NCBI GenBank assembly: GCA_038502055.1
Contig: JAXRKN010000042.1
Coordinates: 2,542,001 to 2,606,000 of the forward strand
DNA length: 64,000 bases
Direction: 5' to 3'
DNA from: Tanytarsus gracilentus
Taxonomy: Eukaryota > Arthropoda > Insecta > Diptera > Chironomidae
Shown: positions 1-10,412 of the stretch, one piece after another
Numbering within the stretch: position 1 is the first letter of the stretch
How the letters are laid out: each line of letters starts with the position of its first letter
Position numbers and translations under genes: made by a program
The notes under the pieces: generated by a model
What the model was told of the DNA's origin: nothing
Seen by the model: only the letters and a program-made list of their open reading frames with translations
The model's database searches: none

Positions 1-474
1 CGGGGTTGATGGCATGAACAGATAATTTTGGAATTTAATTCGTAAATTTTTTTAGATTCTCATTGCATGCGCTAAATTTATAAATGATCGAGCAAAGTTC
101 TCATTAGACTTATTTTTAACCATTTTACTCTCGCCCTTCACCTTAAACTTTCGATTTTCATTAACTCAAACTCTATAAATGAAAAAATTCTCTTCACTTT
201 CTCTGTGAACACTTTTTTTCTTCTACCTTATATAAAACAGTGCTCATTATCTGTCTCAATTGATTTTCTCTCGTTTAATATTTCCCACATTTCAGGCGTA
301 AAAAAATTTATTTTAAGAAAACTCAAACATTTATAAAAATCTGTTTTTGTTTGCCGTCCAAAAAAAGTTTCATTCTTTGACGTCGGAAAAATATCTTTTG
401 AAAAAAGTCTTTATGGGAACAAATTGTGTCAGATGAGACGATGAAAAATGATAAAAAGTTTCTTTGCCACTCAC

Positions 475-519
475 CACCACGTATCTCAGCGATGCTAACT
501 CGTGACTGACGTCCGCCAT
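475..519 (-). CDS. Candidate first coding exon of a leftward gene (5' part only)
   Basis: Read leftwards, an ATG at 519 opens 15 codons, MADVSHELASLRYVV, ending exactly at a consensus donor GTGAGT (469-474). The exon is in phase 0. Everything from 474 to the window edge would be intron, so the rest of the protein lies outside. The short soluble N-terminus shows no signal peptide and I do not recognise the family. The sequence from 520 to about 1100 would be its 5'UTR and promoter. Support is limited to a start codon, a good donor and moderately GC-rich codons in an AT-rich setting. It could be chance. Confidence 0.4.
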
Positions 520-1722
520 TGTAATTCTGAACTTTTTTAAATAATTTTTTTTATAATTTACGAAATAATTTTTTTTAATTATTTTATTTCACTTTGATTA
601 TCTTTTCTTTAAATGCTACACGAAATCTTTCAGTATCGCGATTGACGGTGACTGCAGAAACGTGTTTAGCGTCTGATCTCTTAAGCCTCACTTGAATGAA
701 TGAGATATGAATGAAAATTCGGCTTGAAGTTACGCTTTAAAAATTTTCTTCTTCTTTTTTTGCATTTCTTTTCACGAAAATCATTCGTGAAATTTTCTCT
801 CTCTCTTGCTTCTTTCACTTCTTTGTGAAGTCGCAGAAATTTTTTCTCTTTCTTTTATTTTTAAAACGCAAATTTTTGCGCTTCTCTCAATTCGCACGGC
901 TATGTTTACAATCTTTTTCTCCCTCTCACGCCGGACTCGATCGAGAAGCTGAGTGAGTTCTTTATATGTGTGGCGTCATTTCCCTTAATTTTAAACTCTC
1001 AACGTCATTCGTTGTGGAATTTTTCCTAAATGGTTTATTTTCGTTTTCAAAAAAAAGAGGTTCATTCATGAGATTTGCGTGTACGAATTTGATTTGTGGA
1101 CCACGATTAACACAGATTTGAGTCGCCACTTGGAAAATTTATTGTGGAATTAATTTCGCCGTTTGAGTGGCGACAATTTTTAATTGGAAAATTTTATGTG
1201 CGTAACTTTTAGACAGGTGCTGAATTTTAATATCGCATTTTACTTAAAATTTTAGGAAAGAATTTTCTGACGGATGAAATTTAATATTGAAGAAAAAAAA
1301 ATTCTTAAAATTTAAAAGTTATTTTATAATTTTTAAAGTTTTGGTTTTCTCAAAAAAATTCGGAATCCACACTGGTTCAGGTATACGTACTTTTTTACCA
1401 GCAAAAAAAAATTCAAAGATATCTTTGGTTCAATTTCAAAGAGAAAATTTAATCATTTTACCCCATTTTATATGGAAAAACTGCAAATTTGGTTCATTTT
1501 TAAAGTCGATTTTCGGGCAAGGTGGCAAGAGGTGGCACACCAATGTGTTTGCATTCGATATATTCTTTCTTTAGCTGTTAGAATTCAGAACTTTTAGAGC
1601 GAAGCTAGGCGAAGCTTTTTTCGTAGATCAATATTTGTGAAGGTCCGTTTGACGTATTTTGCTTACTCACTTTAAGGCAGTTCCAAAGTTTAAAAAAAAT
1701 TAAATTAAATTTGATAAAAAAC
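520..1722. other. Non-coding flank, no gene seen
   Basis: AT-rich sequence upstream of the candidate leftward exon, probably 5'UTR and promoter at its left end. Short open frames here are rich in Phe, Lys and Ile and lack any domain. I see nothing else. Confidence 0.5.
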
Positions 1723-3116
1723 TTCAAAGCATCTTCTCGCATTTTGATTGATTGATGATTGATTGATTGATAACATAGTGGTGGCCGCTGGGAAAACCAG
1801 GATAGACGCGCCCGTTTTTGTTTCCTTTCCATAGCTTGCGGGCTAGGCTGAGGATTAAAACGTAACCTTTGCATATTAACTTAAAAGTATAATTAACTTT
1901 CAAGAGAATATATATTCCCCTAGTGGCAGACGTCCCCTCAGGAATCGTCCACCGAGGAATTGCACATAACTCAAGTGAGAAATGCCGGCGATCGAATAAC
2001 CCCACTAAGAAGTTTAGTGTTAGTCATCATGGAACGTCAAGCGGAATACCCAATCAAGACGCCGTAATCCATGATGTTAAAATTTTCATTGTGAATTCAC
2101 AATTGTGGGTTAGTTAACTGAACCTTACGGTTGCAGTTTTAAAATAAATAAATCAAAGGTGGTTTCGACGGCATTTTATAAAAGTTACCGCCACTACAAC
2201 CTTCCTCAGCCCTGACAAGCTGTTAGGAACTGGCCCACCCACATTACAAAACAAACAAACATAAAACATAAATTTATAAAGTATTAAGTCAAACCAATTG
2301 TATAAAAGTTTGGTTTATCATCTACCTTCCTCCATCTAATCTAGTTGATTAGCATGGGTAGTACAGGTCATTCAAGTTTCGTCCGTAAGTACTCACTACT
2401 TCCTTCCTCAACTGGTCACTAAGATTAACAGTTGGTTTTGTTGGATACCAACGAATACGAAATCAAAATGTCATTAACTTGATTATAATTAGAATATAAA
2501 AAAAAATAAAAATTACATTTATATGTAAAACTCCATATTTCCCCTTATTTAAGTTAATTAATTTTACTGTATCAACTCCCTGACTGATTCCATGCTTCCT
2601 CTTTTTAAATTAACTAAAAAAGTACTTTTTATAAAAAACCATCCAAATGCGCTTATTTCCCCCTGGTTAAGTTAATTAAGTTAAATTGATTAAATTTCTG
2701 ACTGAATTTTAGCTTCCACTATTCAAAACATCTAAAAAAGTAATTTTTGTGAAAAACCATTTAAATGCGCTTATTTCCCCCGCATAAAAATAAATTTGAA
2801 TGTTTATAAAAATTTTTAGAGGTCACAGATGACAAAGATCCAGAAGAGATCCAGTAAAAAAGAAAATAATTTTTTTTTGGATTTTTGACGTTTCAAAGTG
2901 AAACAATGATAAAGAAGTGCTTAATTAAACACTTCTAAGCAAGAATGAGTGTACCTTGTGAAACGCATAAGAAAAAAAAACTTATAATAATAAAAAAAAA
3001 ATTGAAAAAAGTTTTCCACTCATTCTAGCTTTTTACCTGATTTTAATTGATGAACTCGATGATGAGCCGATGAACTGACAACTTTTAAACACATTCAAAG
3101 CATCTTCTCGCATTTT
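1723..3116 (-). mobile_element. Retroelement-like insertion with 23-bp target-site duplication
   Basis: A perfect 23-base direct repeat (TTCAAAG...GCATTTT) occurs at 1723-1745 and 3094-3116. The DNA between them (1746-3093) is partly richer in G+C than its surroundings. At its left edge lies a TGAT/TTGAT microsatellite (1746-1770). Read on the minus strand this is a short tandem-repeat 3' tail, as in RTE-like and other tailed non-LTR elements or SINE-like derivatives. No reverse transcriptase frame is visible, so the copy is 5'-truncated or non-autonomous. The pairing of a long exact target duplication with a repeat tail is seen directly; class assignment is inference. Confidence 0.6.
2521..2785. 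repeat. About 125-bp degenerate tandem repeat inside the insertion
   Basis: Two to three diverged copies share the blocks TTAAGTTAATTAA, CTGACTGA, AAAAAGTA and AAATGCGCTTATTTCCCC, spaced about 125 bp apart. The most similar pair ends at about 2660 and 2780. A fourth weak echo (AAATGCGGCTTAATTTCCC) lies outside the insertion near 3218. Confidence 0.5.
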
Positions 3117-4090
3117 ACTTATTTAATTTTAAAATTAAGATGTTTGAATCAAAGTTAAAAGGAGTAAACTAAAAAGGTTGTTTTTAGCAATATTATAGTG
3201 ATTCACTTTGAACCCTAAATGCGGCTTAATTTCCCTGGTTCAAAGTGCTGAAAATTTGAGGACTTATAAAGGAAGGTCAGAACTATTTGAAAAATGACGT
3301 TTTGTGTTTAAAAACAGACCTTGCCTTTTTGGAAAAAAATATATATGAAACTGAACCAGTGTGGAATCCAGGAAATTTTAAATTTTAATCTAAATTTATT
3401 CAACTTTGAGTTTCACGCTCTTTTTTCAAATCTTTCACTTAGCAAATTAATTTTGTTTAAAAATCGCGACATGTAATTCGATGTTGGCGATAAATTTTAA
3501 ATTTTTTAGCAAGCTGCAAAAAAATGTTTAACAAGCGACCTTCAAGAGGCGCCATATGCGACATTTAAAAATTCTGAATGACTAAAAATACTCGCAAGCA
3601 TAACAAATCGATTAAAAGGAAGACGGAGAAAAAATATTTTCATTACTTCCTTCCTGAAAGTGTCTCAAGTTAGGAAGGAAATTTATGATGAGCGATGAGA
3701 TTGAAATTGTTTAAGGTCATAGTCATATCGAGGGATGCGATAAAGCGAAAAATTAAAAGTTTAATTAATTCTCGACATGGACTCAAAATATTTTATCCCT
3801 CAAATAATTTTCCTTGTAATTTTATCCTTCAAACCCAACTGACAAATATCTTAACGATTGCTCATAATTTGTGCTTTCCTAGGGTAATGACATCCCACTC
3901 ACAAACAGCTAATTTGTATAGGAAATACTTTGAGAAAATTGTTACTCATAAAAATAATAAAATTCCATTCCGCATGACACATTGAGCTTCTCGTAAGAAA
4001 ATTCATGCGTAAATATACGCGGGATTTATTGCGAGAAAAATTTCTCTCCGATGCGAGTTTTTCTATTTTAATATTTTTTGAAAAAAATTC
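3117..4090. other. Intergenic, no gene seen
   Basis: AT-rich spacer between the insertion and the Costars promoter. The longest frame (3695-3985) has no recognisable composition or domain. Confidence 0.5.
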
Positions 4091-4104
4091 ACAAATCAAA
4101 AAAG

Positions 4105-4245
4105 TAGTTATGACGTCACAACTCATCCAATCCCATAAAAAAATTCATTCATAACAAATTTGCCTTTCAAAAGCAACACATCGGCATCGTTAAGTTAGTT
4201 TTTTCTTTTTTTTGGGAAAATTCTGAAAAGCTCAGTTCGTGTAAT
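4105..4245 (+). promoter_or_regulatory. Costars copy 1 promoter: CRE palindrome and initiator
   Basis: A perfect TGACGTCA (CREB/ATF-type site) lies at 4111-4118 and an arthropod-type initiator TCAGTT at 4232-4237, about 155 bases before the start codon. The same segment is repeated before copy 2. Conservation of both elements between copies suggests a core promoter, but duplication alone could explain it. Confidence 0.5.
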
Positions 4246-4389
4246 TTTCTCTCAAGTTCCGAGAAAAAAAAATCGAGAGAAATATTTCTTTTTAGTTTAG
4301 AAAAAACTTAGAGAGTAAAAAGTACAAAAAATCCCACTAAACAAATAAATTTGAATTTTTTGAAAGAAATTTTTTACATTTTGTCGAGA

Positions 4390-6937
4390 ATGGACGATAA
4401 AAGTCATGAAACATCATCAAGTGAAAATAATGTGGTAAGGAGATGATCATATAACACGTGAAAAGATGATTTTTCGTGAAAATTTAGTTTGAATATTAAG
4501 TTTCAAGTTATTTCGTCTCTCTCTCGGATCTACAAACTCATAATTTAACTCCATAGACAGCCTTGAGGCATCCGCAAGGGTTCATCTTTAAAACTAATTT
4601 TTGTCGGAACGAAAAAATTTTCATAAAATTTCCGTGTCGCTTAAAAGTGAAAAAATAAAAATAGAAAAAGAGAGTCGCAGTTTGCTTCTCTTTACGTCCA
4701 CACACAGATGCGATGAAAAAAATATTTTCTTTTTATCCATTGAGAACGCGTTTCGTTTATGCGGGCGAAAGGCGCCGCTAAGCATTTCAGGAATTTAAAA
4801 AAAAATTATAATGCCGAGTTTGTTGTGATTTTCATTTCAAGGATCAAGTGATCACTGTCATCTGGCCGACGATGTGGAGTCGATTAATAACGATCAGCAT
4901 CACAATATGCGAATGTGCTCGATTAATTTTTATTCCCTCGATGATCTCTGAAAAAATTCCTTCAGATTTTCTTTATGGCGCTTAATTAAATTTCTACTTG
5001 AGATTTTTTGCTTGCGCTAGAAATTTTCTCTCTTTTTGGCGACGACTTTGAAGCTCCAAAATATGCCGCAACTGATGATGTTTATTTACAGTTTTTATTC
5101 TGTCGCTTTTGACTTTGACGTCAATCTGAGAAAATTCTTCTCGCCATCATCATCATCATCCGGTCGTGGGCAATAAAAATTATTTATATTGATGTCTGTC
5201 GATCATGACCTTAAACGGACAATTTTATTTTCAATAAATAAATTCAAATTTTCTTTGTCGCGTGGTGAAACTTCGAAAAGTGTTTGATGACTTTTTATTT
5301 TCGAGAGATTGACTACAGGGGAGAAAATTAAATGAAACGTGATGTCGTGGGGAAAAAGTTAATTAACTGAAGCGACACGAAAATGCGAACAAATTTGAGG
5401 AAAAAATGAAAAATAAATTTTTTGATGGAATTTTTTGAAATTTTCTCAAAATAATTTTGCAAAAAATTTCGCTTGAAAATTTAAAATAAATTCAATTCTT
5501 TAATCGCGATTAATCGGAAGTAAATAAATTTTTAATTGAAATGTTTCCTTCTCACTTCCTCAAACGACTTTCGTCCTTTCATGTCCATCACCCAATTAAT
5601 GCACTCGAATTAAATTAGCTTCGCTTCCAAATATTTTCTTAATGACTAATTTTTTTGCTACAAAATTTATTTTGGCATGAAAAAAAGCTTTAAAACTCAC
5701 CGACATCGGCCGTGATCATGAAATTATTTTCTTGCGGCTTGTGAGCAATAAAATTTAAGGGTGAAGGTTCTCAAATTTTTCTCGCTTCCTCGTGTGAGAG
5801 CGAAATTTCTTGGCAGCTCCGATGATGATTCACAGCTGAGATGAAAATTGAAATGTCACAACTCATTGCTCATGAGCTCGAATGAAAAATGGCAACTTTC
5901 GCGTGGGCCAGTTTCTCATCGTGATGGATGCCGTCTCATTTGCAATGAACTTTTCTTTTGTGAAAGAGAAACAAGCATGATATGATAAAGCCAAGTAGCT
6001 ACTTAAAATTTGGCAAAAAATTTTGTGTCCTCCTTTTTAAAAAATTTCACAGCTTGATAATCAGTTCATTTGCACTTAACGCCCAAACTCACAATGATCT
6101 CTTTATTAATGATGATTTATGATGTAAAACCTTTTTAATTGCTTTGAACTTTCACTCTGGCGCGTCTTGAGCTCTTGCATGATAAATCGGAATTGTAAAT
6201 TAAAGATTGTTTATGCAATTCAATGGGAAAATTATCGCGTGCCACGGTGTCTGACTCTCAACACATAAGTCTGTGTTTTCAATTTATTACGATCATGTGC
6301 TTAGATACGTGTTCAAGTCTGATTAATTGAAATTATAATGCCAAAAATATTTAATTTTCTTTAATAATTTTAGGAATCTTCAACAATGGCCTCAAAAGTC
6401 GATAAATTAAACCATAAACTCAATGAGCACAGGAGTAAGCAGGCCGAAAATCCTTTCAGTGCTTCACACAATTCCAAAGATAAAAAGCAATTAAAAGCTG
6501 AGGAATATGGAAGGTAAATTTTTATATTTTATTAAAAAATTAAATTTGTCTTGAAATTTAATCTTTTTAGACCACAAGCCGGTTCACTCACTGAAGCACG
6601 TGGAAAGAAAGCGAACGTTCAAGTTTATAAAGAAATAATTGAACTGTGTCAAGTTATTCATATAAATGGCAAACCATCACAACGAAATCCTGATCTCCGT
6701 GAAATACATTTTGGCGAGCTTTTTGATATTTACGTCTACATCAGCAACAAAGTCGCCGGTTTGCTGCTTCGAGCTAGAAAATATGAGCTTTTAACATTTG
6801 AAGGCGAAATGTTGTTTCAAAAATATCATGATAATGTGCCGATCACCCTGCTGCATCCGATGAGTGAGATTAAAAATGTCTTGAGTGCAAAACAGGACGA
6901 GGTCAAGGAGCATGGATGTAAAGTTGTTCTTAAATAG
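4390..6937 (+). CDS. Costars-domain protein, ABRA/STARS-like, copy 1
   Basis: Three exons, 4390-4434, 6374-6513 and 6571-6937, encode 183 residues; all junctions are GT-AG and keep frame. The C-terminal two thirds (about residues 62-155) matches the Costars domain as I know it from actin-binding Rho-activating protein (ABRA/STARS) and single-domain Costars proteins. Hallmarks are PQAGSLTEARG, IIELCQVI, FGELFDIYVYISNKVAGLLL, RARKYELLTFEGEMLFQ and VPITLLHP. Family members bind actin and, in muscle, promote SRF/MRTF signalling; the role here is inferred. The N-terminus is hydrophilic with no signal peptide. Intron 1 is long (1.9 kb) compared with about 0.65 kb in the other copies. A second in-frame ATG at 6386 (MASKVDK) could also be used. 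Paralogue of 12160-13455. Confidence 0.88.
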
Positions 6938-7012
6938 GATTTTAAAAATTAAAAATTTTTGTTGAGGTTAACGGAAAAAAACTTTCAATCTAACTGAACT
7001 ACATTCTGTTTA

Positions 7013-7215
7013 GAGTGACTTGAATCTTTATTTCAGTGTCATTACAATTTAGAATAAAATTTAAACTCTTCACCACAGTCCGCTTCCGACGTCGTTGATA
7101 TCTATTCCTAGCATGGCTAAATCATCTTCGTTCTTAATCTAATCTTCTCGTCAGACCCTTCCTCGATGCTGTCATTTTTGTCGTTGGTTTTTTATCAGAT
7201 TTTTTAGAGATTATC
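7013..7215 (-). pseudogene. Duplicated 3' end of the ZNF318-like gene
   Basis: This stretch is nearly identical to 13972-14175, the last coding bases and 3' flank of the zinc-finger gene at 14028-17945. It keeps the stop region and the codons for the C-terminal DDLAMLGIDINDVGSG stretch. Small deletions and insertions near 7122-7150 break the frame. It lies just downstream of Costars copy 1, as the true gene end lies downstream of copy 3. It is therefore the edge of a segmental duplication rather than a functional gene. Confidence 0.85.
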
Positions 7216-7267
7216 GATTAAATAAACGATTTATTGCGAGAAAAAATTATCTCATCAAAAAAGGCAT

Positions 7268-7400
7268 TACGACGTCACAACTCATCCAATCCCATAAAAA
7301 ATTCATTCATAACAAATTTGCCTTTCAAAAGCAACACATCGGCATCGTTAAGTTAGTTTCTTCTTTTTTTGGGAAAAGTCTGAAAAGCTCAGTTCGTGGA
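7268..7400 (+). promoter_or_regulatory. Costars copy 2 promoter
   Basis: Nearly identical to the copy 1 promoter. The CRE-like palindrome carries one change (CGACGTCA, 7270-7277) and the initiator TCAGTT is intact at 7389-7394. Confidence 0.4.
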
Positions 7401-7522
7401 ATTTTCTCTTAAGTTCCGAGAAAAAGAAAAACGAGAGAAATAACAAAAAATTTATAGAGCAAAAAATAAATTATAAACAATATTTGAATTTTTTGAAAGA
7501 AATTTTTTACATTTTGTCGAGA

Positions 7523-8356
7523 ATGGACGATAAAAGTCATGAAAAATCATCAAGTGAAAATAATGTGGTAAGGAGATGATCATATAACACGTGAAAAGAT
7601 GATTTTTCGTGAAAATTTAGTTTGAATATTAAGTTTCAAGTTATTTCCTCTCTCTCTCGGATCTATAAACTCATAATTTAACTCCATAGACAGCCTTGAG
7701 GCATCCGCAAAGGTTCATCTTTAAAACTAATTTTTGTTTGGAACGAAAAAATTTTCATAAAATTTCCGTGACGCTTAAAAGTGAAAACAAATAGAAAAGA
7801 GAGTCGCAGTTTGCTTCTCTTAACGTCAACACACAGATGCGATGAAAAAATGTTTTCACTTTATCCATTGAAAATGCTTTATCCTTATTATAAACAAACA
7901 GAGTAGAAAAATCATAAATTCAATTGGAATTTTCCTGGTAGAAAAATTTATTAATGTTTTAATACAATTTTTTACAAGAAAATTTTAATCTTCACTCTTA
8001 TTTTTTTTCAAAACATAAAAATTCTCAAGTAAAATTTTCAGGGCATGGTTTAAAATTTAGTAAGGATTTAAATTTTAAACATCGTGAAAAGAAACTATTT
8101 TTTGAAAGTTAAGAAGTTAATGTTTTAATATAAAATCGTGAAACTATAAAAATAATAAGCTTAAAACTGATGAGTCTATTTTTTTGGATTTTACAAAATA
8201 TTTCTCTTAAAATTTTTTTAAGGAATTTTCAATGACCTCAAAAGTCGATAAATTAAATCAAAAACTCAATGAGCACAGGAGCAAACAGGCCAAAAATCCT
8301 TTCAATGCTTCAAACAATGAAGATACAAAGGAATTGACAGCTGAAGAATATGGAAG
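7523..8356 (+). pseudogene. Costars copy 2, lacking the domain exon
   Basis: Exon 1 (7523-7567) and exon 2 (8223-8356) are intact, with good splice sites and open frame: MDDKSHEKSSSENNV, then EFSMTSKVDKLNQKLNEHRS and onward to EEYGR. No third exon follows, and 8357-9690 contains no Costars-domain sequence. Just after the exon 2 donor the sequence matches DNA that lies 3' of exon 3 in copy 1 (AAAAACTTTCAATCT at about 6976), so exon 3 was probably lost by a deletion joining intron 2 to the 3' flank. A transcript could in principle splice across to copy 3 exon 3, whose phase is compatible. Otherwise this is a dead fragment. Exons and intron are much closer to copy 3 than to copy 1. Confidence 0.75.
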
Positions 8357-8429
8357 GTAATTTTTTTTAAATAATATATTAAATTGAAAAAAAAACTTTC
8401 AATCTTCTATTAAAATTTCATCAGTTATT

Positions 8430-8840
8430 TTTAGGAAATAATTGGAATTCCATAGGGAAACTTAAGGAAATATTTTCCATTAAAATTCCAAAAAATTTTG
8501 TTTAAATTCCTTTGGAAATTTAGTGGATTTTAAACGTAAAAATTGTTCCTTTAAAATTCCATCAAGATCCGTTTTAGGAAACGTTAGGAATTTTCATGGA
8601 TCTAATTTTATTTAACAATTCCATCAAGTTGATTTCAAGAAACTTGTGGAATTTTATTGGAATGGATTTTCCATCAAAATTCCTACAAGTTCAATTTTAG
8701 GAAACTTGAGGAATTTTAATAAAATTTATTTTCCTTAAAAATTCCATTATGAATTGTTTTGGAAACTTTTGGAACTTTAAAGGAATTTATTTTCCATCAA
8801 AATTCCTTTGTAAATTATTTGTCATAATTTATTTTTAAAT
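8430..8840. repeat. Degenerate tandem repeat, period about 65 bp
   Basis: Five to six diverged units combine TTTTAGGAAACTT, GAGGAATTTTAATGG and TTTTCCATCAAAATTCC. The clearest units lie near 8570-8635, 8636-8696, 8697-8755 and 8756-8815. It occupies the place where exon 3 of the second Costars copy would be expected. Confidence 0.55.
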
Positions 8841-9689
8841 TTTTAGTTAAAATCCAGTGGAATCGATAAGAATTCCGCAAGAAAACAATTGACGGAATCC
8901 AATGGAATTCCTTTAAAAATATTTTGTTTAAATTTTTCTTTTGCCAAAATCAAATAAATATATTTATATACTCGGTAACGGAACGGTAAGCTACGCGAAT
9001 CAATAAGAAGTCCTCGGTTTGAATCTCGGTGAAGCAAACAAGATGTAAGTAAAAATTAAATAACCTCCTATAATTTCCAACAGATATCCATAACTCATTA
9101 TCAGTTATGGCAGCGACTCCAAATGTAACCTCTTGACCTTCTAGACCCTGTCAGGATCTAGTAGTGGCCCCGAGGATCCAAAACATTCTTTATCAACTTC
9201 TGCCTTGCCTTCTATAGAAATCAACAAAGTATTTTTAAGGGGATTCCCAACAATTTTGAGATAAGAAAGTAAAATGCAAAATTATTTGTGACGACATTTT
9301 TAGTGATTGCGGATGCTCAAGTAAAAAAATACTTGAAAAATACTCGATTGTGGTAGAAAAAAAATGTTTAAAAAAATTTAAAAGCTTGCAAGCGTAAGAG
9401 GAAGAGATAGCAATTTTTAATTTTTTGAATAGAAAATTTAAAATTTAATTTTCAAACCGTATTTAATTTTTATAAGGATCTTTATTAAAACTTGAATGAA
9501 TTTTGAATCACACTTTATAATTTGAAGGTAAAAATTAATTAAGAATTTTAGTGTGCGCCACGTTCAAAAAAATTATTAATAAGTTTTAAAAATATTAAAC
9601 AATTAATGTTTTCATTTATAATTTTCAACAATCCGTCATTCAATCATTACAAAATGAGTTATTGTTCTTCTGATCGGGACTTGTTTGCT
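8841..9689. other. Intergenic with possible mobile-element debris
   Basis: 9080-9190 is less AT-rich than its flanks and resembles repeat debris. 9219-9304 recurs with divergence at 11820-11912, sharing AAAGAAATCAACA, ATTCCCAACAA and GAGATAAGAAAGTAAAA, so this block was also duplicated. No gene is seen. Confidence 0.4.
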
Positions 9690-10134
9690 TTACCACCCTG
9701 GATCTCTCTCAGCAATTTTTGCCATTTGTCTTTGAATCTCTTTTAAGTCTCGTTCTTTCTGCTCTGGAGTTTTAAAGTCTTTTTCACGATAATCTGTCAT
9801 TACATCACTGATAACTGAGCCTGCATAACTAGTAATGTATCCGCCAACACACCCAAGTGCACCAACAACACCTGCTCCTGGCGGGCCTGCAATCGCACCA
9901 GTAGCTAATCCAACAGCACCTCCTGTTACGCAACCTCCTGTTCCAACAGCAATCGCTTTCTGCTGGTCAACTAAAGGAGCTGGTGCTAAAGATAAATTTT
10001 CATCATTTTTAATTAATTTAAATTATTGGTTTTAATTTTTTATTCTGATAATTTTTTTAGTTTAATGTTGAGTACTCACCAGCAGATGCGTAAGTGATTG
10101 ATAAGTAAATCATTAAAAACGTTTGAGGTTTCAT
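9690..10134 (-). CDS. Small secreted glycine-zipper protein
   Basis: Two exons, 10080-10134 and 9690-9985 (minus), encode 116 residues. Residues 1-18 (MKPQTFLMIYLSITYASA) form a signal peptide, and the intron falls at its end, as is common in insect secreted peptides. The mature protein has a Gly/Ala/Val-rich core with repeated GxxxG spacing, for example GGCVTGGAVGLATGAIAG and GVVGALGCVGGY. It contains two cysteines, then a charged helical tail with KTPEQKERDLKEIQRQMAKI and a final GW. The core resembles the glycine-zipper segments of bacterial class II bacteriocins and other membrane-inserting peptides. Homology is not shown, and an immune or membrane role is inference. I do not recognise a named insect family. 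Confidence 0.72.
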
Positions 10135-10339
10135 TTTAAAAGTCTATGTAAAGATTAGATCTTTCCACAGTTTTATGACTTAAAGTTGTTTTGCTAACAA
10201 GAAAAAAAATTAATTCCAAAAAAGTTGAATTGACAATAAATTCTTATTATTTTTGATTTGACTGTTATCCTCAAAAAAAAGTGCTGGAGCAAACTCACTT
10301 CACGTATAGCTTCTCTCTGAAGTTGAACTGTAACTGTGG

Positions 10340-10412
10340 ACTTTTAGTGCTCAGTGAAATCCTTTTATTCTGATTTTGATTAAAATAATCTTCAATGTGA
10401 GCGACTAAATAA
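10340..10412 (-). promoter_or_regulatory. Promoter of the glycine-zipper gene, shared architecture
   Basis: On the minus strand, a conserved block with TTTAGTCGC and ACATTGAAGATTATTTTA (10381-10412) precedes a TATA-like AATAAAAGG (10361-10369) and the sequence ATTTCACTGAGC. The same order occurs before the peptide gene at 11329-11598. Confidence 0.5.

Noticed and set aside
8955..9035. tRNA-like segment with a B-box-like GGTTTGAATCTC
   Set aside because: No acceptor stem or anticodon arm could be paired, and the B box deviates from GGTTCGANTCC. A tRNA-derived repeat fragment is possible, but a tRNA gene is not supported.
9835..10035. Proline/threonine-rich plus-strand frame
   Set aside because: Antisense shadow of the glycine-zipper peptide exon (9690-9985). 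The minus strand has the signal peptide, intron and stop in consistent order.
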